From Ensifer sp. LC11 (GTDB taxonomy: Bacteria > Pseudomonadota > Alphaproteobacteria > Rhizobiales > Rhizobiaceae), in NCBI RefSeq assembly GCF_001695835.1, contig NZ_MBSO01000003.1, positions 62,001 to 126,000 of the forward strand: a stretch of 64,000 nt of DNA, read 5' to 3'. A program made the position numbers and the translations under genes. Below the pieces are notes generated by a model that searched no databases, was not told where the DNA came from, and worked only from the letters and a program-made list of their open reading frames with translations. Of this stretch, positions 25,438 through 34,993 are shown piece by piece. Position 1 is the first letter of the stretch; each line of letters begins with the position of its first letter.

Positions 25438-26508
25438 ATGGCCGGTAACCGCAAGAACGAACTGCGCGCTCTCTTCTCCGGCAATGTGGCGCCGGCGGCT
25501 TCAGTCCCGGAAGGCGCCGATAAGGCGCCGGCAGCAATCAATCACCAGCCTATGAAGCCGGTGGCGGTCAACACCGCTGCAGACGTGCCGCGCGCCGCCT
25601 CCGGTGCAATCAAGGCCATGGGCCTTTCGCTCGGCAGCATCACCCGTGAAGCGGAGGAGGCGCGGGCGCTGCGCGAGGCGCTGACACAGGCTGAGCGCGT
25701 CGTCGAGCTTGACCCGGACCTGATCGATGCCTCCTTTGTCGGAGACCGCCTGACCGACGGCGAAACCGACGATCCTGAATTCCTGGCGCTCGCCGACAGT
25801 ATTCGCGACAGCGGCCAGCAGTCGCCGATCCTGGTGCGCCCGCATCCGGAAAAGCAAGGTCGCTACCAGACGGCCTATGGCCACCGGCGCCTCAACGCTG
25901 TCCGCAGCCTCGGCATCAAGGTCAAGGCGATCGTCCGGCCGCTCACCGATGACGAGCTGGTGCTGGCCCAGGGCAAGGAAAACGCCGAACGACGCAATCT
26001 CTCCTTCATCGAACGGGCAATGTTTGCCTCGGCGCTGGCCGACCGCGGTTTCGACCGCAAGGTGATCGGCGAGGCGCTTGCCGTGCAAAAGAGTGAGCTC
26101 TCGCGCCTCCTGCAGGTGGCCGAAGGTGTGCCGCCGGCAATTGCCCGCGCCATCGGCCCGGCGCCGAAGGTCGGCCGCGAGCGCTGGATGGCGTTCGGTG
26201 CGCTGCTTGAGGATATGGCCGCCGTGGAACAGGCGCAGGAGGAGTGCCGCACGCGCCGCTTTCTCGAGGCCGAAAGCGATCACCGCTTCCAGGTCGTCTT
26301 TGCCCGTCTGTCGCGCAAGCCGAAGACAGAAAGCACCAAGCCGGAGGTGCTTGTCGATGCCGGCGGCCGAGCCTTCGCAAAGGTCAAGCGTGATGGCCGG
26401 AACGTGCGCATCGAGTTTGCGGCCGACATTGATCCAGCCTTTATCGACGAGGCGGTCGAACTTCTGGCCAAGCATCATGCGGCCTTTGCTGCCGGCCGCG
26501 ACGGCTGA
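25438..26508 (+). CDS. repB: RepB-type ParB DNA-binding partition protein
   Basis: 356 aa. Opening MAGNRKNELRALFSG is the usual RepB N-terminus (basic, RK-N). ParB core: DSIRDSGQQSPILVRPHP, YQTAYGHRRLNAVRSLGIKV, ENAERRNLSFIERAMFA and the helix-turn-helix KVIGEALAVQKSELSRLLQV. It would bind parS-like centromeres and stimulate RepA. ATG 25438 lies five bases after the repA stop; an upstream ATG (25420) would overlap repA by 13 bases. In a normal operon a counter-transcribed RNA gene and repC would follow; here a hairpin and then an ftsK-like gene follow. Confidence 0.92.
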   Translation: MAGNRKNELRALFSGNVAPAASVPEGADKAPAAINHQPMKPVAVNTAADVPRAASGAIKAMGLSLGSITREAEEARALREALTQAERVVELDPDLIDASFVGDRLTDGETDDPEFLALADSIRDSGQQSPILVRPHPEKQGRYQTAYGHRRLNAVRSLGIKVKAIVRPLTDDELVLAQGKENAERRNLSFIERAMFASALADRGFDRKVIGEALAVQKSELSRLLQVAEGVPPAIARAIGPAPKVGRERWMAFGALLEDMAAVEQAQEECRTRRFLEAESDHRFQVVFARLSRKPKTESTKPEVLVDAGGRAFAKVKRDGRNVRIEFAADIDPAFIDEAVELLAKHHAAFAAGRDG

Positions 26509-26820
26509 TCGCGACGGTTTTTCCGGGTCTTGTCGGGCCGGCGTGAGCTTTCACGTCGGCCCGATTCGTTTTCACGGTAAGCGCGCTAGCCGGTCGTCGC
26601 CGGCAGCCCGCTCGACGACGGTAACGACCCGTCCTCAAAGAAATATTTTCGGCCGCCTGGGGCCGGTGACAGGACGTCGCGGCGGCCTTGGCGAGCCGGG
26701 CCTTGCCGTTGCATTCGGCCCACAGAAAGATGGCAATCGACCTCGAGCCTCGGCTCGAAACGGGGCGTTGGAAGGGACTTGTTAACCTTCATTTCCTATC
26801 GCTTAGAAGGCCCCTCGGCG
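26509..26820. other. Intergenic region repB - ftsK with terminator-like hairpin
   Basis: 312 bp. TCGGGCCGGCGTGA (26533-26546) pairs with TCACGTCGGCCCGA (26551-26564), a 14-bp stem with one wobble and a GCTT loop, followed by TTCGTTTT: a good intrinsic terminator for repAB. A second inverted repeat, GGCCGCC (26651) / GGCGGCC (26681), lies nearer ftsK. No repC coding and no obvious parS palindrome were found. Confidence 0.65.
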
Positions 26821-29703
26821 ATGTCTCTAGCTCTTCCAGGACCCATGCGTATTCCCAGGACAAACTTCTCACAGGCTGCTTTGCATGATGCAAACCAGGC
26901 GGACTACTTCGATGGTCCGCAGGATGATGCGTTGAGCGGTATGCCCACCCATGAGGCGGAAACCGCCGACCCCTATCAGTTGTACGAGGCGCCCGCGGCG
27001 CCCCGCAAACCGGCCAACCAGCAGGCAGAAACGATGAACCGTGCGACCCGTCTCTATGGGCAGGGATCAGCCTATGCCCCCGCACAGGTGACGACCACGA
27101 CCAGCGAACCCTTGCCGACCCTTTCGGAGATTGCCGGACACTATGGCGACTCGACCTGGGAGAGCCATTTCTTCCTGGCGCCGAACGTGCGCTTCACCCG
27201 TACACCGGAGCGCGAATTCATGAAGCGGCGCGCGCCGCAGGTGGACGAAAGCGAAGCGGCAATCGAAGTCGAAGAGGCAAGCGTCGCGGTGGCGGCGGAG
27301 CCTGCGCCGGTTTCCGTGGAAGCCGCCGAACCCGTCGTGACGGTTCCAGTCGCGCCGGTGCCGATGGAAGCTTCTGCTCTCGCCGTTGACGACGCACCGC
27401 AGGCCGAGGTCGCACTGCCGTCCTATAGCCCGTCCGAACTGTTGCGCATGCTGACGAACCAATTGCCGACGTGGACCGCGGCGCAAAACACCATCGAGCC
27501 GGCAATGCTCGATCGTGTCGAGGCCGATGACGCTGTCGCACTTGCCCCGGTTGTCACGCCGCCGATCGCCGTTTCCGAACCGGTCCCGGCAGCGCAGTCA
27601 GCAGCCGGCACGCCCGCCGATCAGGGTACCCAGCAATCGGTCTTCCTGTCGGACTTTGCCTTCTTCGAATTCGGTCCGGCCGATGATGTCGACGTTGTCG
27701 GAAAAGACGCCGCCCGTCCGAAGCCTTTTGTCGAGGCCGCCGCATCGGTGCCGATGACGCCCGTTGTCGCTCCTGCTGTTGTTGCTTCCGTTGCGGTCGC
27801 TCCGCCGGAGCCCGTACGCCCGGTTGAAATCCGCCGCATGCCGCCGACGGCGATCACCTCGCTGTTCCGCGTCGTCGACGTCCGCGGCGCAAAGGCAGAG
27901 GCTGTCGCGGTTTCGCATGAGCAGGCTTCCGCGGCTGCGGAAGCTCCGGCCGTCCAGCCGGCGCATGCTGCCGTTGGCGATGCGCCTGCAGCCATGGCTG
28001 CGGCTGAGCCGGAAATCATCGAGGCGGTGCCGGTCGAGATCGAGCAGCCGGCGCCGGTCGCCTCGAAGGCGGCGATCACCATGCCGGCACAGGTCACCCG
28101 CGCACCGAGCGCAATGCCGGCGATCGGTGTGGTTGAGCGCGCCTTTGGCGGGGACGCCTACGAGTTTCCGTCGGAGGAACTCCTGCAGGAAGCGCCTGTC
28201 GGTCAGGGCTTCTTCATGACGCAGGAGCAGCTGGAACAAAATGCCGGCCTGCTTGAAAGCGTGCTCGAAGACTTCGGCGTCAAGGGCGAGATCATCCATG
28301 TTCGTCCGGGCCCGGTCGTAACCCTCTATGAATTTGAGCCGGCACCCGGTGTGAAGTCGTCCCGCGTCATCAACCTCGCCGACGATATTGCCCGCTCCAT
28401 GTCGGCGCTTTCTGCCCGCGTCGCCGTCGTTCCCGGTCGCAACGTCATTGGCATCGAACTGCCGAACGCGACCCGCGAGACCGTCTACTTCCGCGAGCTG
28501 ATCGAATCGATCGATTTCCGCAAGACCGGCTACAAGCTGGCGCTTTGCCTCGGCAAGACGATCGGCGGCGAGCCTGTCATCGCCGAGCTTGCCAAGATGC
28601 CGCATCTGCTTGTCGCCGGCACCACCGGCTCGGGCAAGTCGGTGGCGATCAACACGATGATCCTGTCGCTGCTCTACCGGTTGAAGCCGGAAGAGTGCCG
28701 GCTGATCATGGTCGATCCGAAGATGCTCGAACTCTCCGTCTACGACGGCATCCCGCACCTGCTGACGCCTGTTGTTACCGACCCGAAGAAGGCGGTGATG
28801 GCGCTGAAGTGGGCCGTGCGCGAGATGGAGGACCGCTACCGCAAGATGTCGCGGCTCGGTGTGCGCAATATCGACGGCTACAATCAGCGCGCAGCGGCCG
28901 CCCGCGAAAAGGGCGAGCCAGTGATGTGCACCGTCCAGGCCGGCTTCGAGAAGGGCACCGGCGAGCCGCTGTTCGAGCAGCAGGAAATGGATCTGGCGCC
29001 GATGCCCTATATCGTCGTCATCGTCGATGAGATGGCCGACCTGATGATGGTCGCCGGCAAGGAGATCGAAGGCGCGATCCAGCGCCTGGCGCAGATGGCG
29101 CGTGCTGCCGGTATCCACCTGATCATGGCGACGCAACGCCCCTCGGTCGATGTCATTACCGGCACGATCAAGGCCAACTTCCCGACCCGTATCTCGTTCC
29201 AGGTGACCTCGAAGATCGACAGCCGCACGATCCTTGGCGAACAGGGCGCCGAGCAGCTGCTCGGCCAGGGCGACATGCTGCACATGCAGGGTGGTGGCCG
29301 CATCGCCCGTGTCCACGGCCCGTTTGTCTCCGATCTGGAGGTCGAACACGTGGTCGCGCACCTGAAGACGCAGGGACGCCCGGAATACCTCGAGACCGTC
29401 ACGGCGGAAGAAGAGGAAGAGGAGCCGCAGGAAGAGACGCCGGTCTTCGACAAGAGCGCGCTTGCGTCGGAGGACGGCAACGAACTCTACGACCAGGCGG
29501 TCAAGGTGGTCCTGCGCGACAAGAAGTGCTCGACCTCCTATATCCAGCGCCGCCTCGGCGTCGGCTACAACCGTGCCGCCTCTCTCGTTGAACGCATGGA
29601 AAAGGAAGGTCTTGTCGGTCCCGCCAACCATGTGGGCAAGCGCGAAATCGTCTACGGAAACCGCGACCATATGAGCGCACCCGACAGCGAGGACATGGAT
29701 TGA
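26821..29703 (+). CDS. FtsK/SpoIIIE-family DNA translocase lacking membrane domain
   Basis: About 960 aa. The C-terminal ~480 residues are a complete FtsK motor: ELLQEAPVG and [15 protein letters not shown] (alpha domain), Walker [14 protein letters not shown] near residue 600, Walker [14 protein letters not shown] near 733, [20 protein letters not shown], and a gamma winged helix [10 protein letters not shown]-type segment ([20 protein letters not shown]) near the end that normally reads KOPS sites. The N-terminal half is Pro/Ala/Val-rich linker with no hydrophobic segment, so the four membrane helices of canonical FtsK are absent. Starts at 26845 or TTG 26779 are alternatives. Sits directly behind repAB. 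Confidence 0.88.
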   Translation: MSLALPGPMRIPRTNFSQAALHDANQADYFDGPQDDALSGMPTHEAETADPYQLYEAPAAPRKPANQQAETMNRATRLYGQGSAYAPAQVTTTTSEPLPTLSEIAGHYGDSTWESHFFLAPNVRFTRTPEREFMKRRAPQVDESEAAIEVEEASVAVAAEPAPVSVEAAEPVVTVPVAPVPMEASALAVDDAPQAEVALPSYSPSELLRMLTNQLPTWTAAQNTIEPAMLDRVEADDAVALAPVVTPPIAVSEPVPAAQSAAGTPADQGTQQSVFLSDFAFFEFGPADDVDVVGKDAARPKPFVEAAASVPMTPVVAPAVVASVAVAPPEPVRPVEIRRMPPTAITSLFRVVDVRGAKAEAVAVSHEQASAAAEAPAVQPAHAAVGDAPAAMAAAEPEIIEAVPVEIEQPAPVASKAAITMPAQVTRAPSAMPAIGVVERAFGGDAYEFPSEELLQEAPVGQGFFMTQEQLEQNAGLLESVLEDFGVKGEIIHVRPGPVVTLYEFEPAPGVKSSRVINLADDIARSMSALSARVAVVPGRNVIGIELPNATRETVYFRELIESIDFRKTGYKLALCLGKTIGGEPVIAELAKMPHLLVAGTTGSGKSVAINTMILSLLYRLKPEECRLIMVDPKMLELSVYDGIPHLLTPVVTDPKKAVMALKWAVREMEDRYRKMSRLGVRNIDGYNQRAAAAREKGEPVMCTVQAGFEKGTGEPLFEQQEMDLAPMPYIVVIVDEMADLMMVAGKEIEGAIQRLAQMARAAGIHLIMATQRPSVDVITGTIKANFPTRISFQVTSKIDSRTILGEQGAEQLLGQGDMLHMQGGGRIARVHGPFVSDLEVEHVVAHLKTQGRPEYLETVTAEEEEEEPQEETPVFDKSALASEDGNELYDQAVKVVLRDKKCSTSYIQRRLGVGYNRAASLVERMEKEGLVGPANHVGKREIVYGNRDHMSAPDSEDMD

Positions 29704-29760
29704 TATCGGTCGGCCCACGTGTCGCCAGGTCACTGGTGACGCTGCCGCGCCTCATACTGA

Positions 29761-29798
29761 AGCCGCCGATGACAAGTTGTTGTCGGCGGCTTTTTGTT
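29761..29798 (+). terminator. Intrinsic terminator after ftsK-like gene
   Basis: AGCCGCC (29761-29767) pairs with GGCGGCT (29785-29791), capped by a GACAA/TTGTC helix with a small bulge, and followed by TTTTTGTTTT. Confidence 0.85.
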
Positions 29799-29885
29799 TT
29801 GCTCCCGGTGGTAGTCTGGTCATGGCCATGGGAGCGCTTTGCAATGGTCCCGATCTGGGGCGTCGCGCATGGGATGATCTGATCG

Positions 29886-30581
29886 GTGCAAGCAGAGACG
29901 CGTCGTCGTAGTGAAACAACGATCGGGCGAAGCCTTGCGCTTGCACTTATCCTACATGCCATTGCGGTCATGGCGCTCTTTCTTCTTCCGCCGCCGGAAA
30001 GTCGGGTCCCGGTACCGGATGAAAGCATTTCGGTTCAAATACTGGACATGGCGCCACTTGGTCTTGACGCGGTGAAGCAGCCTACGCCCGGGCTGCGCGA
30101 CGCCGCGCCAATCGTGGCAACAGGTCCGCAAAAGGCGCCTCCCGAGCAGGCTGTCGCCACGACAGCACTTCCGGACGAACAGCCGACTATAGAAGCGAAG
30201 CAGTTCTTTTCTGCGGAGATATTGGCGAACCCACGCAGCAGGCAGGCGCGGGAGGGGCTCTCGCAGCTCGCTCCCGACGAACGGATCGTGCAGCTTTGCA
30301 ATCTCGAAGCAATGGAACAGGTTCATCGCTGGAGCCCCGGTTTTGCTCCAGACTTCCTTGTCGCCTACGCGATGGCGGATACCAAGCTGGCCGGCCGGAA
30401 ACTTCGCGCTGACGGTGGCGCCTTTCGCAGTAACGGCCACTGGTACGTCATCAAGTACACCTGCGAGGTCGCGCCGGATGTGGGGAGCGTCGTCGGGTTC
30501 GAATTTCGAGCTGGTGACGAAATCCCCGAGAGCGAATGGAGCAAGCATTTCCTTTCGGTTGGAGCCGGCGCATCCCATTGA
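29886..30581 (+). CDS. DUF930-domain protein
   Basis: 231 aa with one N-terminal membrane segment (SLALALILHAIAVMALFLL), a Pro/Ala-rich periplasmic linker, and a C-terminal domain starting EGLSQLAPDERIVQLCNLEAMEQ, the signature of DUF930, a family seen mainly in rhizobia. Two cysteines (in LCNLEAM and YTCEVAP) may form a disulfide. Topology suggests a bitopic, periplasm-facing protein. GTG 29886 is the only start ahead of the membrane anchor. Function unknown. Confidence 0.75.
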   Translation: MQAETRRRSETTIGRSLALALILHAIAVMALFLLPPPESRVPVPDESISVQILDMAPLGLDAVKQPTPGLRDAAPIVATGPQKAPPEQAVATTALPDEQPTIEAKQFFSAEILANPRSRQAREGLSQLAPDERIVQLCNLEAMEQVHRWSPGFAPDFLVAYAMADTKLAGRKLRADGGAFRSNGHWYVIKYTCEVAPDVGSVVGFEFRAGDEIPESEWSKHFLSVGAGASH

Positions 30582-30645
30582 TCCCCGTGTAGCCCAGTGT
30601 CCTGACGCCTGGTGAGAGCCGTGGGAGACGCTATCCACTGCGAAC

Positions 30646-30681
30646 AAATAAAAACGTTTTTATTTCTCTTGAAAACGTTTT
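30646..30681. promoter_or_regulatory. Two LacI-type operators, AAAACGTTTT core
   Basis: A perfect 20-bp palindrome centred on CG at 30646-30665 (AAATAAAAAC and its complement) and a second AAAACGTTTT at 30672-30681, 21 bp centre to centre (two helical turns). They lie 52-87 bp before the LacI-family start codon, consistent with autoregulation. The central CG and flanking A/T half-sites are typical of LacI/GalR operators. Confidence 0.75.
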
Positions 30682-30732
30682 TATTGGCTGTTACCTCTAT
30701 GCTCAAGAAGATGCCGACGCCTGGGAGGGTGC

Positions 30733-31806
30733 ATGGCGACTGAGATGCACAGGGCGCGGCGCGCACCGCCGCCGACGATCAAGACCTTGGCCGAGATGAC
30801 GGGCTATTCGATTGCCACCATCTCGAAGGCGCTACGCGAATCGCCCGTGGTCGCGCCGGCGACCCGCGATCTCATTTTCAAGGCGGCGCGCGAGGTTGGG
30901 TATCAGGCCAACGCCCGCGGTATGGCGCTTCGTACCGGCAAGAGCTTTCAGGCCGCCGTCTTGATGCCGGTGACGGCTGCGCGAGATTACGAGTGGGACG
31001 GCGTCGAATATACCCAGACGTTAAGCGGTATCAGCCAGGCGCTTGACGGCACGGACTATCGCATGTCCGTACATGTCATCCGCGATGCGGCCGACGGCGC
31101 TGAGGCTGCGCGCCGGATCGTCGACCAGGGGCTTGCTGATGGTCTGATTTTCTCCGGTATCCTGGCCGAGGATCCGCGTATCGATCTGCTCGTCGCCGAG
31201 CAGTTTCCCTTCGTTTCGATGGGGCGTTGCCGCAAGGATATCGATTATGCCCATGTCGACATCGACAACGAATGGGCGGCGCATGCGGCGACTGCGCGGC
31301 TGATTGCCGGCGGTCACAGGCGCATTGCACTCGTCAATCCGGAGCGGCGGCTTTCCTACGCGCTCGACAGGATCGACGGTTTTGCCAGGGCTTTTCGCGA
31401 GGCGGGTCTCGATGCGCCGATGGAGTTGATTGCCGAGGGTGATCTCTCCACCCATTTCGGTCGGCAGACCGTGATCGACTTTCTGCAACGCGACGACGCT
31501 CCGACCGCCTTCGTCTGCATCAACGAATCCACCACGCTCGGCGTGCTGTCCGGGCTTGGCAGCCTCGGGCGCCAGGTCGGCGTCGATGTCGACGTCATCG
31601 CCTATGACGACATCAACGTCAGCGCCTATTTCACCCCGCCGATCACCACCTTCTACCAGCCGATCGAGGTACTCGGTCGCACGCTTGGACAGTTCCTGCT
31701 TCGCCGCATGGAAGGGGAGGACCCCGCGGCGCTTCGGCAGGTTTTCAGGCCGACACTGATCGCGCGGCAGCCCGACAATCTCGGCGGCCGCCTGATCCAA
31801 AGTTAA
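30733..31806 (+). CDS. LacI-family transcriptional regulator (first paralogue)
   Basis: 357 aa. Helix-turn-helix and hinge at residues ~14-70 (TIKTLAEMTGYSIATISKAL, VVAPATRDLIFKAAREVGYQANARG), then a periplasmic-binding-like effector domain. Ribosome site GGGAGG precedes ATG 30733. Its DNA-binding segment and effector-domain start (RTGKSFQAAVL... WDGVEYTQTLSGISQAL) closely match the second LacI protein at 44207-45241. It likely controls its own promoter and the downstream transport/kinase-lyase operon. Confidence 0.9.
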   Translation: MATEMHRARRAPPPTIKTLAEMTGYSIATISKALRESPVVAPATRDLIFKAAREVGYQANARGMALRTGKSFQAAVLMPVTAARDYEWDGVEYTQTLSGISQALDGTDYRMSVHVIRDAADGAEAARRIVDQGLADGLIFSGILAEDPRIDLLVAEQFPFVSMGRCRKDIDYAHVDIDNEWAAHAATARLIAGGHRRIALVNPERRLSYALDRIDGFARAFREAGLDAPMELIAEGDLSTHFGRQTVIDFLQRDDAPTAFVCINESTTLGVLSGLGSLGRQVGVDVDVIAYDDINVSAYFTPPITTFYQPIEVLGRTLGQFLLRRMEGEDPAALRQVFRPTLIARQPDNLGGRLIQS

Positions 31807-31825
31807 CCATCCAAGGAGGAGAACC

Positions 31826-32572
31826 ATGAAGAAACTGATGATTGCCCTGGCCGTAGCAGCCCTTGCTTCGAGCGTGTCCCACGCCGCCGATCTCGGCGGC
31901 AAACTGCTTAAGGTCGGCTCCGACACGACCTCGCCGCCGATGGAAAGCATCGATCCGGCAACCGGACAGGTTGTTGGCTTCGACGTCGATGTCGTCAACG
32001 CCGTCTGCGCCAAGATCAACTGCCAGGCCGAGTTCATCACCACTGGCTGGGACGGTATCTTCGCCGCCCTCGACCAGGGCAGCTTCGACCTCGTCGCGTC
32101 GGGCGTCTCGATCACCGAGGAACGCAAGAAAGCGATGGATTTTTCCGATCCCTACATCGTCAACAGCCAGGCGGTGCTGATGCGGGTTGAAGACCAGGGC
32201 ATCACGCTCGACCGCTTCAAGGATGCGGGCAGAAAGCTCTCGGCCCAGGCAAACACGACCGATGCCCAGGTCGCCGAAAGTGTCGTCGGCAAGGAGAACG
32301 TCGCCGCCTATGACACCTTCAGCGCCGCGATCATCGCGCTCAAGAACAAGGACGTCGATGGCGTCGTCATCAACGGCGCCAATGCGGCCGCCTATGAGCG
32401 CGAATTCGCCGGTGAGCTCGTCGTCGCCATCAAGGACCTCGAATCCGACCCGCTCGGCCTCGTTTTCCGCAAGGGCGATGAAAATGTCGCTGCCTTCAAC
32501 GAGGGCCTGAAGATGATCAAGGACGACGGCACGCTCGACCAGCTGATCAACAAGTACTGGGGCCTCAAGTAA
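31826..32572 (+). CDS. Amino-acid-type ABC transporter substrate-binding protein
   Basis: 248 aa, family 3 extracellular solute-binding protein. Signal peptide MKKLMIALAVAALASSVSHA, then GKLLKVGSDTTSPPMESIDP, GFDVDVVNAVCAKINC and GWDGIFAALDQGSFDLVASG, all typical of polar amino acid binders; a disulfide is possible between the two Cys. The conserved Arg of amino-acid binders (usually TxxR) is not obvious; SVSITEERKK-type segment GVSITEERKKAMDFS is present. Ribosome site AAGGAGGAG. Second gene of the LacI-led operon; ligand may be an amino alcohol or amino acid. Confidence 0.88.
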   Translation: MKKLMIALAVAALASSVSHAADLGGKLLKVGSDTTSPPMESIDPATGQVVGFDVDVVNAVCAKINCQAEFITTGWDGIFAALDQGSFDLVASGVSITEERKKAMDFSDPYIVNSQAVLMRVEDQGITLDRFKDAGRKLSAQANTTDAQVAESVVGKENVAAYDTFSAAIIALKNKDVDGVVINGANAAAYEREFAGELVVAIKDLESDPLGLVFRKGDENVAAFNEGLKMIKDDGTLDQLINKYWGLK

Positions 32573-32588
32573 GCTCATACTACCGATC

Positions 32589-32618
32589 GGACCCGGAACG
32601 TGCTCGCGCTCCGGGTCC
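32589..32618 (+). terminator. Hairpin between binding-protein and permease genes
   Basis: GGACCCGGA (32589-32597) pairs perfectly with TCCGGGTCC (32610-32618), 12-nt loop, 16 bp after the binding-protein stop. No T run. This position is common in ABC operons, where it lowers permease expression or stabilises the upstream mRNA. Confidence 0.55.
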
Positions 32619-32653
32619 TCCGTCAGTCTAATTCTATGCCCCCGGAGGAATGA

Positions 32654-34309
32654 ATGTCGTTCCTGAGAAGCGTGCGTCCGAGCAATCTGATCATCCTGAC
32701 CGCGCTGCCCTTCATCATCTATCTCTTCATTTCCTCCGGCGACTATCAGCGCTCGCTGAGGGCAATCCTCGGCGTCGAAAACGGCTCGTCGGCCTTCGTG
32801 CCGGGCTTCCTGGCGCTGGCGATCGCGTTCGCGTCGGGCATCGCCGTGCTCGTGTTCTCGCGCGCGAAAGCGCCGCGGCCGCGCCTGGCGAACATTGCAG
32901 CCGTGCTCAATCTTGTCGCGGCCGCCGTGCTCGTCATCGGCCATAACATCCACCCGTTCATCGCTTCTGTGGTGGCGAACGGAGTCGATCCGTTCAAGTC
33001 GACGCTGATCGTCAAGGGCGTGACGCCGCGGCAGCTGACCGAGGCGGCCGACCTGATGGTGCGCGGTGTCGAAGGCTGGCTGTTCCCCGCCTATTTCGCT
33101 TTAACCCTGGTGGGGCTTGGCCTTCATTTCCTGAGCAGTCGTTTCGGCGAACCGTCCGGTGAACGGGCAAGACGTGTCGCCCGCTGGGTCCTCGGCCTTG
33201 TCAACGGCGCCGGTCTCGTCTTCATTTTCTTCTTTGCCCATATCGCCTTTGCCGCAGGCGTTGCGACCACCATTCGCGCGGCGATCGCCGCTTATATCCT
33301 CGCGGCGCTGATGGGCCTCGTCTGGGTCGGGTTGCTGCAACTGCATTCGACGGTCAGGACCAGCCTCTATTTCGCCATTGCCACGCTGGTACTGGCTCTT
33401 GCCGCCGGCTGGTTCCTGCTGCAACCACGCGATACCTATGTGCTGGCCGGTACGCTCGAGGGCAAGGTCGGGATCGTCACCAATACGCCGGCGGGCCTCA
33501 TCAGCGCCGTGCGCTTCGGCCAGTACGATGGCGCGCCGCAGACGGAAACGCCTGTGCGCACCTTCGTCGGGCCGACGGAGGCGTTGGCATCGATCGCCAA
33601 GGGCGAGGGCGTCTCGGCAGCGCTGCTGCCGGCCGCGTCCGCGCCGGCCGATATGCCGGTACTCTGGAAGACCGAGGCGCTCAACGATCGCGATCGCGCC
33701 GCCGGCGTCACCGTCGCCGTGCTCGCCATCATCCTCGGTCTCTTGACCTTCGGTGGCTACCTGCATCAGCGCCATCCTCTGGCGATCGGATCGGAATTCA
33801 TCGTCGACACGATCCGCGGTATTCCGATGCTGGTCATCGTTCTCTATGTCGGCCTGCCCTTGAGCGGGGCGCTCAAGGACGCGACGCAAGGCGTGCTCGA
33901 TCCGCCGAACCTGATGCGCGGCATCGTCGCCATGGCGCTTGCCTATTCGGCCTATCTCGCCGAAATCTTCCGCTCGGGCATCAATGCCATTCCGGTCGGT
34001 CAGGTCGAGGCGGCGCGCAGCATCGGCCTCAATCGCTGGCAGACGGCGCGTCTAGTCGTCCTGCCGCAGGCCTTCCGCATCATTATTCCGCCGCTCGGCA
34101 ACGAACTGATCGCGATCCTGAAAGACACGTCGCTCTTGTCGATCCTGTCGATCCGCGACATCACCCAGCGCATGCGCGAGTTCCAGTCGGCAAGCTTCCT
34201 GCCGTTCGCACCCTATAACTCGGCGGCGATCTTCTACATCTTCCTGACGCTTGCAGCCGCAAGCCTCGTCAACATGATCGAGCGGAAATATGACATCAAG
34301 CACCGCTAG
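32654..34309 (+). CDS. Amino-acid ABC permease with long N-terminal membrane extension
   Basis: 551 aa, about twice the usual HisM/GlnP length. The last ~200 residues are a normal HAAT-3 permease: FIVDTIRGIPMLVIVLYVGL, AYSAYLAEIFRSGINAIPVGQ, the EAA loop QVEAARSIGLNRWQTARLVV and PQAFRIIIPPLGNELIAILK. The first ~340 residues hold about six extra hydrophobic segments and then a soluble-looking stretch (GTLEGKVGIVTNTPAGLISA... FVGPTEALASIAKGEG) that resembles part of a periplasmic binding domain. No ATPase gene is adjacent. The stop overlaps the SDR gene by 20 bp. Confidence 0.83.
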   Translation: MSFLRSVRPSNLIILTALPFIIYLFISSGDYQRSLRAILGVENGSSAFVPGFLALAIAFASGIAVLVFSRAKAPRPRLANIAAVLNLVAAAVLVIGHNIHPFIASVVANGVDPFKSTLIVKGVTPRQLTEAADLMVRGVEGWLFPAYFALTLVGLGLHFLSSRFGEPSGERARRVARWVLGLVNGAGLVFIFFFAHIAFAAGVATTIRAAIAAYILAALMGLVWVGLLQLHSTVRTSLYFAIATLVLALAAGWFLLQPRDTYVLAGTLEGKVGIVTNTPAGLISAVRFGQYDGAPQTETPVRTFVGPTEALASIAKGEGVSAALLPAASAPADMPVLWKTEALNDRDRAAGVTVAVLAIILGLLTFGGYLHQRHPLAIGSEFIVDTIRGIPMLVIVLYVGLPLSGALKDATQGVLDPPNLMRGIVAMALAYSAYLAEIFRSGINAIPVGQVEAARSIGLNRWQTARLVVLPQAFRIIIPPLGNELIAILKDTSLLSILSIRDITQRMREFQSASFLPFAPYNSAAIFYIFLTLAAASLVNMIERKYDIKHR

Positions 34310-34976
34310 GCGATCGACGGTCCTGATCACAGGGGCCTCCCGCGGGCTTGGCGCCGAACTGGCGCGGATCTACGACGGGGACGGCTGGCGTGTCATCGCC
34401 TGCGCGCGGGTCCCGCACGCAGGCGCGTCGGACCGGCTGGCGCTCGACGTTGCCGATCCCGCTTCGATCGATGCTCTGGGGCAAGCGCTCCAGGGCGTGG
34501 CGATCGACGTGCTGATCAACAATGCGGCTGTGCGCGGCGATACCGGCGGCCTCGCAACGCTTAAGGCCGGCGACTTCCTCGACGTGATACGGGTCAACAC
34601 GCTGGCGCCGCTTCTGCTGACGCGGGCGCTGCTGGCCAATTTAAGGGCCGGCGAGCGCCGGGTGGTCGCCAATATCAGCAGCCGTGCCGGCTCGCTTGCT
34701 GAGGGCACGCTCGACGATGATGACGGCGACTATGCCTACCGCTGTTCGAAGGCGGCGCTGAACATGGCGACGGTCAAGCTCGCCCAGGATCTGAAGGGAG
34801 ATGGGATCTCCGTGCTCTCATTGCATCCCGGCTGGGTGCAGACGGATATGGGCGGCAGCGAGGCGGTCGTTTCTGTCGCCGACAGTGCGGCCGGGCTGAA
34901 AGCGATCATCGACAGGGCAGATTTGGCCGCTAGCGGCAGTTTCCGCGCCTATGACGGGCGACGGGTTTCGTGGTGA
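34290..34976 (+). CDS. Short-chain dehydrogenase/reductase (SDR) family oxidoreductase
   Basis: 228 aa Rossmann-fold enzyme. Cofactor loop TGASRGLGAEL near residue 15, NNAA at VLINNAAVRG, catalytic Tyr/Lys as YAYRCSKAALN, and Ser in NISSRAGS. After the catalytic region LHPGWVQTDMGG is typical of the csgA/carbonyl-reductase-like SDR group. Translation likely coupled on both sides (20-bp overlap upstream; stop close to the next gene). Probably oxidises or reduces an aldehyde/alcohol intermediate of the pathway run by the neighbouring kinase-lyase. Confidence 0.85.
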   Translation: MTSSTARRSTVLITGASRGLGAELARIYDGDGWRVIACARVPHAGASDRLALDVADPASIDALGQALQGVAIDVLINNAAVRGDTGGLATLKAGDFLDVIRVNTLAPLLLTRALLANLRAGERRVVANISSRAGSLAEGTLDDDDGDYAYRCSKAALNMATVKLAQDLKGDGISVLSLHPGWVQTDMGGSEAVVSVADSAAGLKAIIDRADLAASGSFRAYDGRRVSW

Positions 34977-34993
34977 CAGGACGGGCAGAGACA

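Noticed and set aside
26509-26820. Possible repC or counter-transcribed RNA downstream of repB
   Set aside because: No RepC-like coding in any frame here, and the main hairpin reads as a repAB terminator; a small antisense RNA cannot be excluded but no promoter was identified.
27598-29733. Very long antisense open frame (over 700 codons) opposite the ftsK-like gene
   Set aside because: Composition is Arg/His/Asp-rich low-complexity typical of the reverse complement of a high-GC gene; no domain, no ribosome site, and the sense frame is a full FtsK motor.
29700-29882. Short plus-strand frame of 60 codons after ftsK
   Set aside because: Runs through the intrinsic terminator and lacks a ribosome site.
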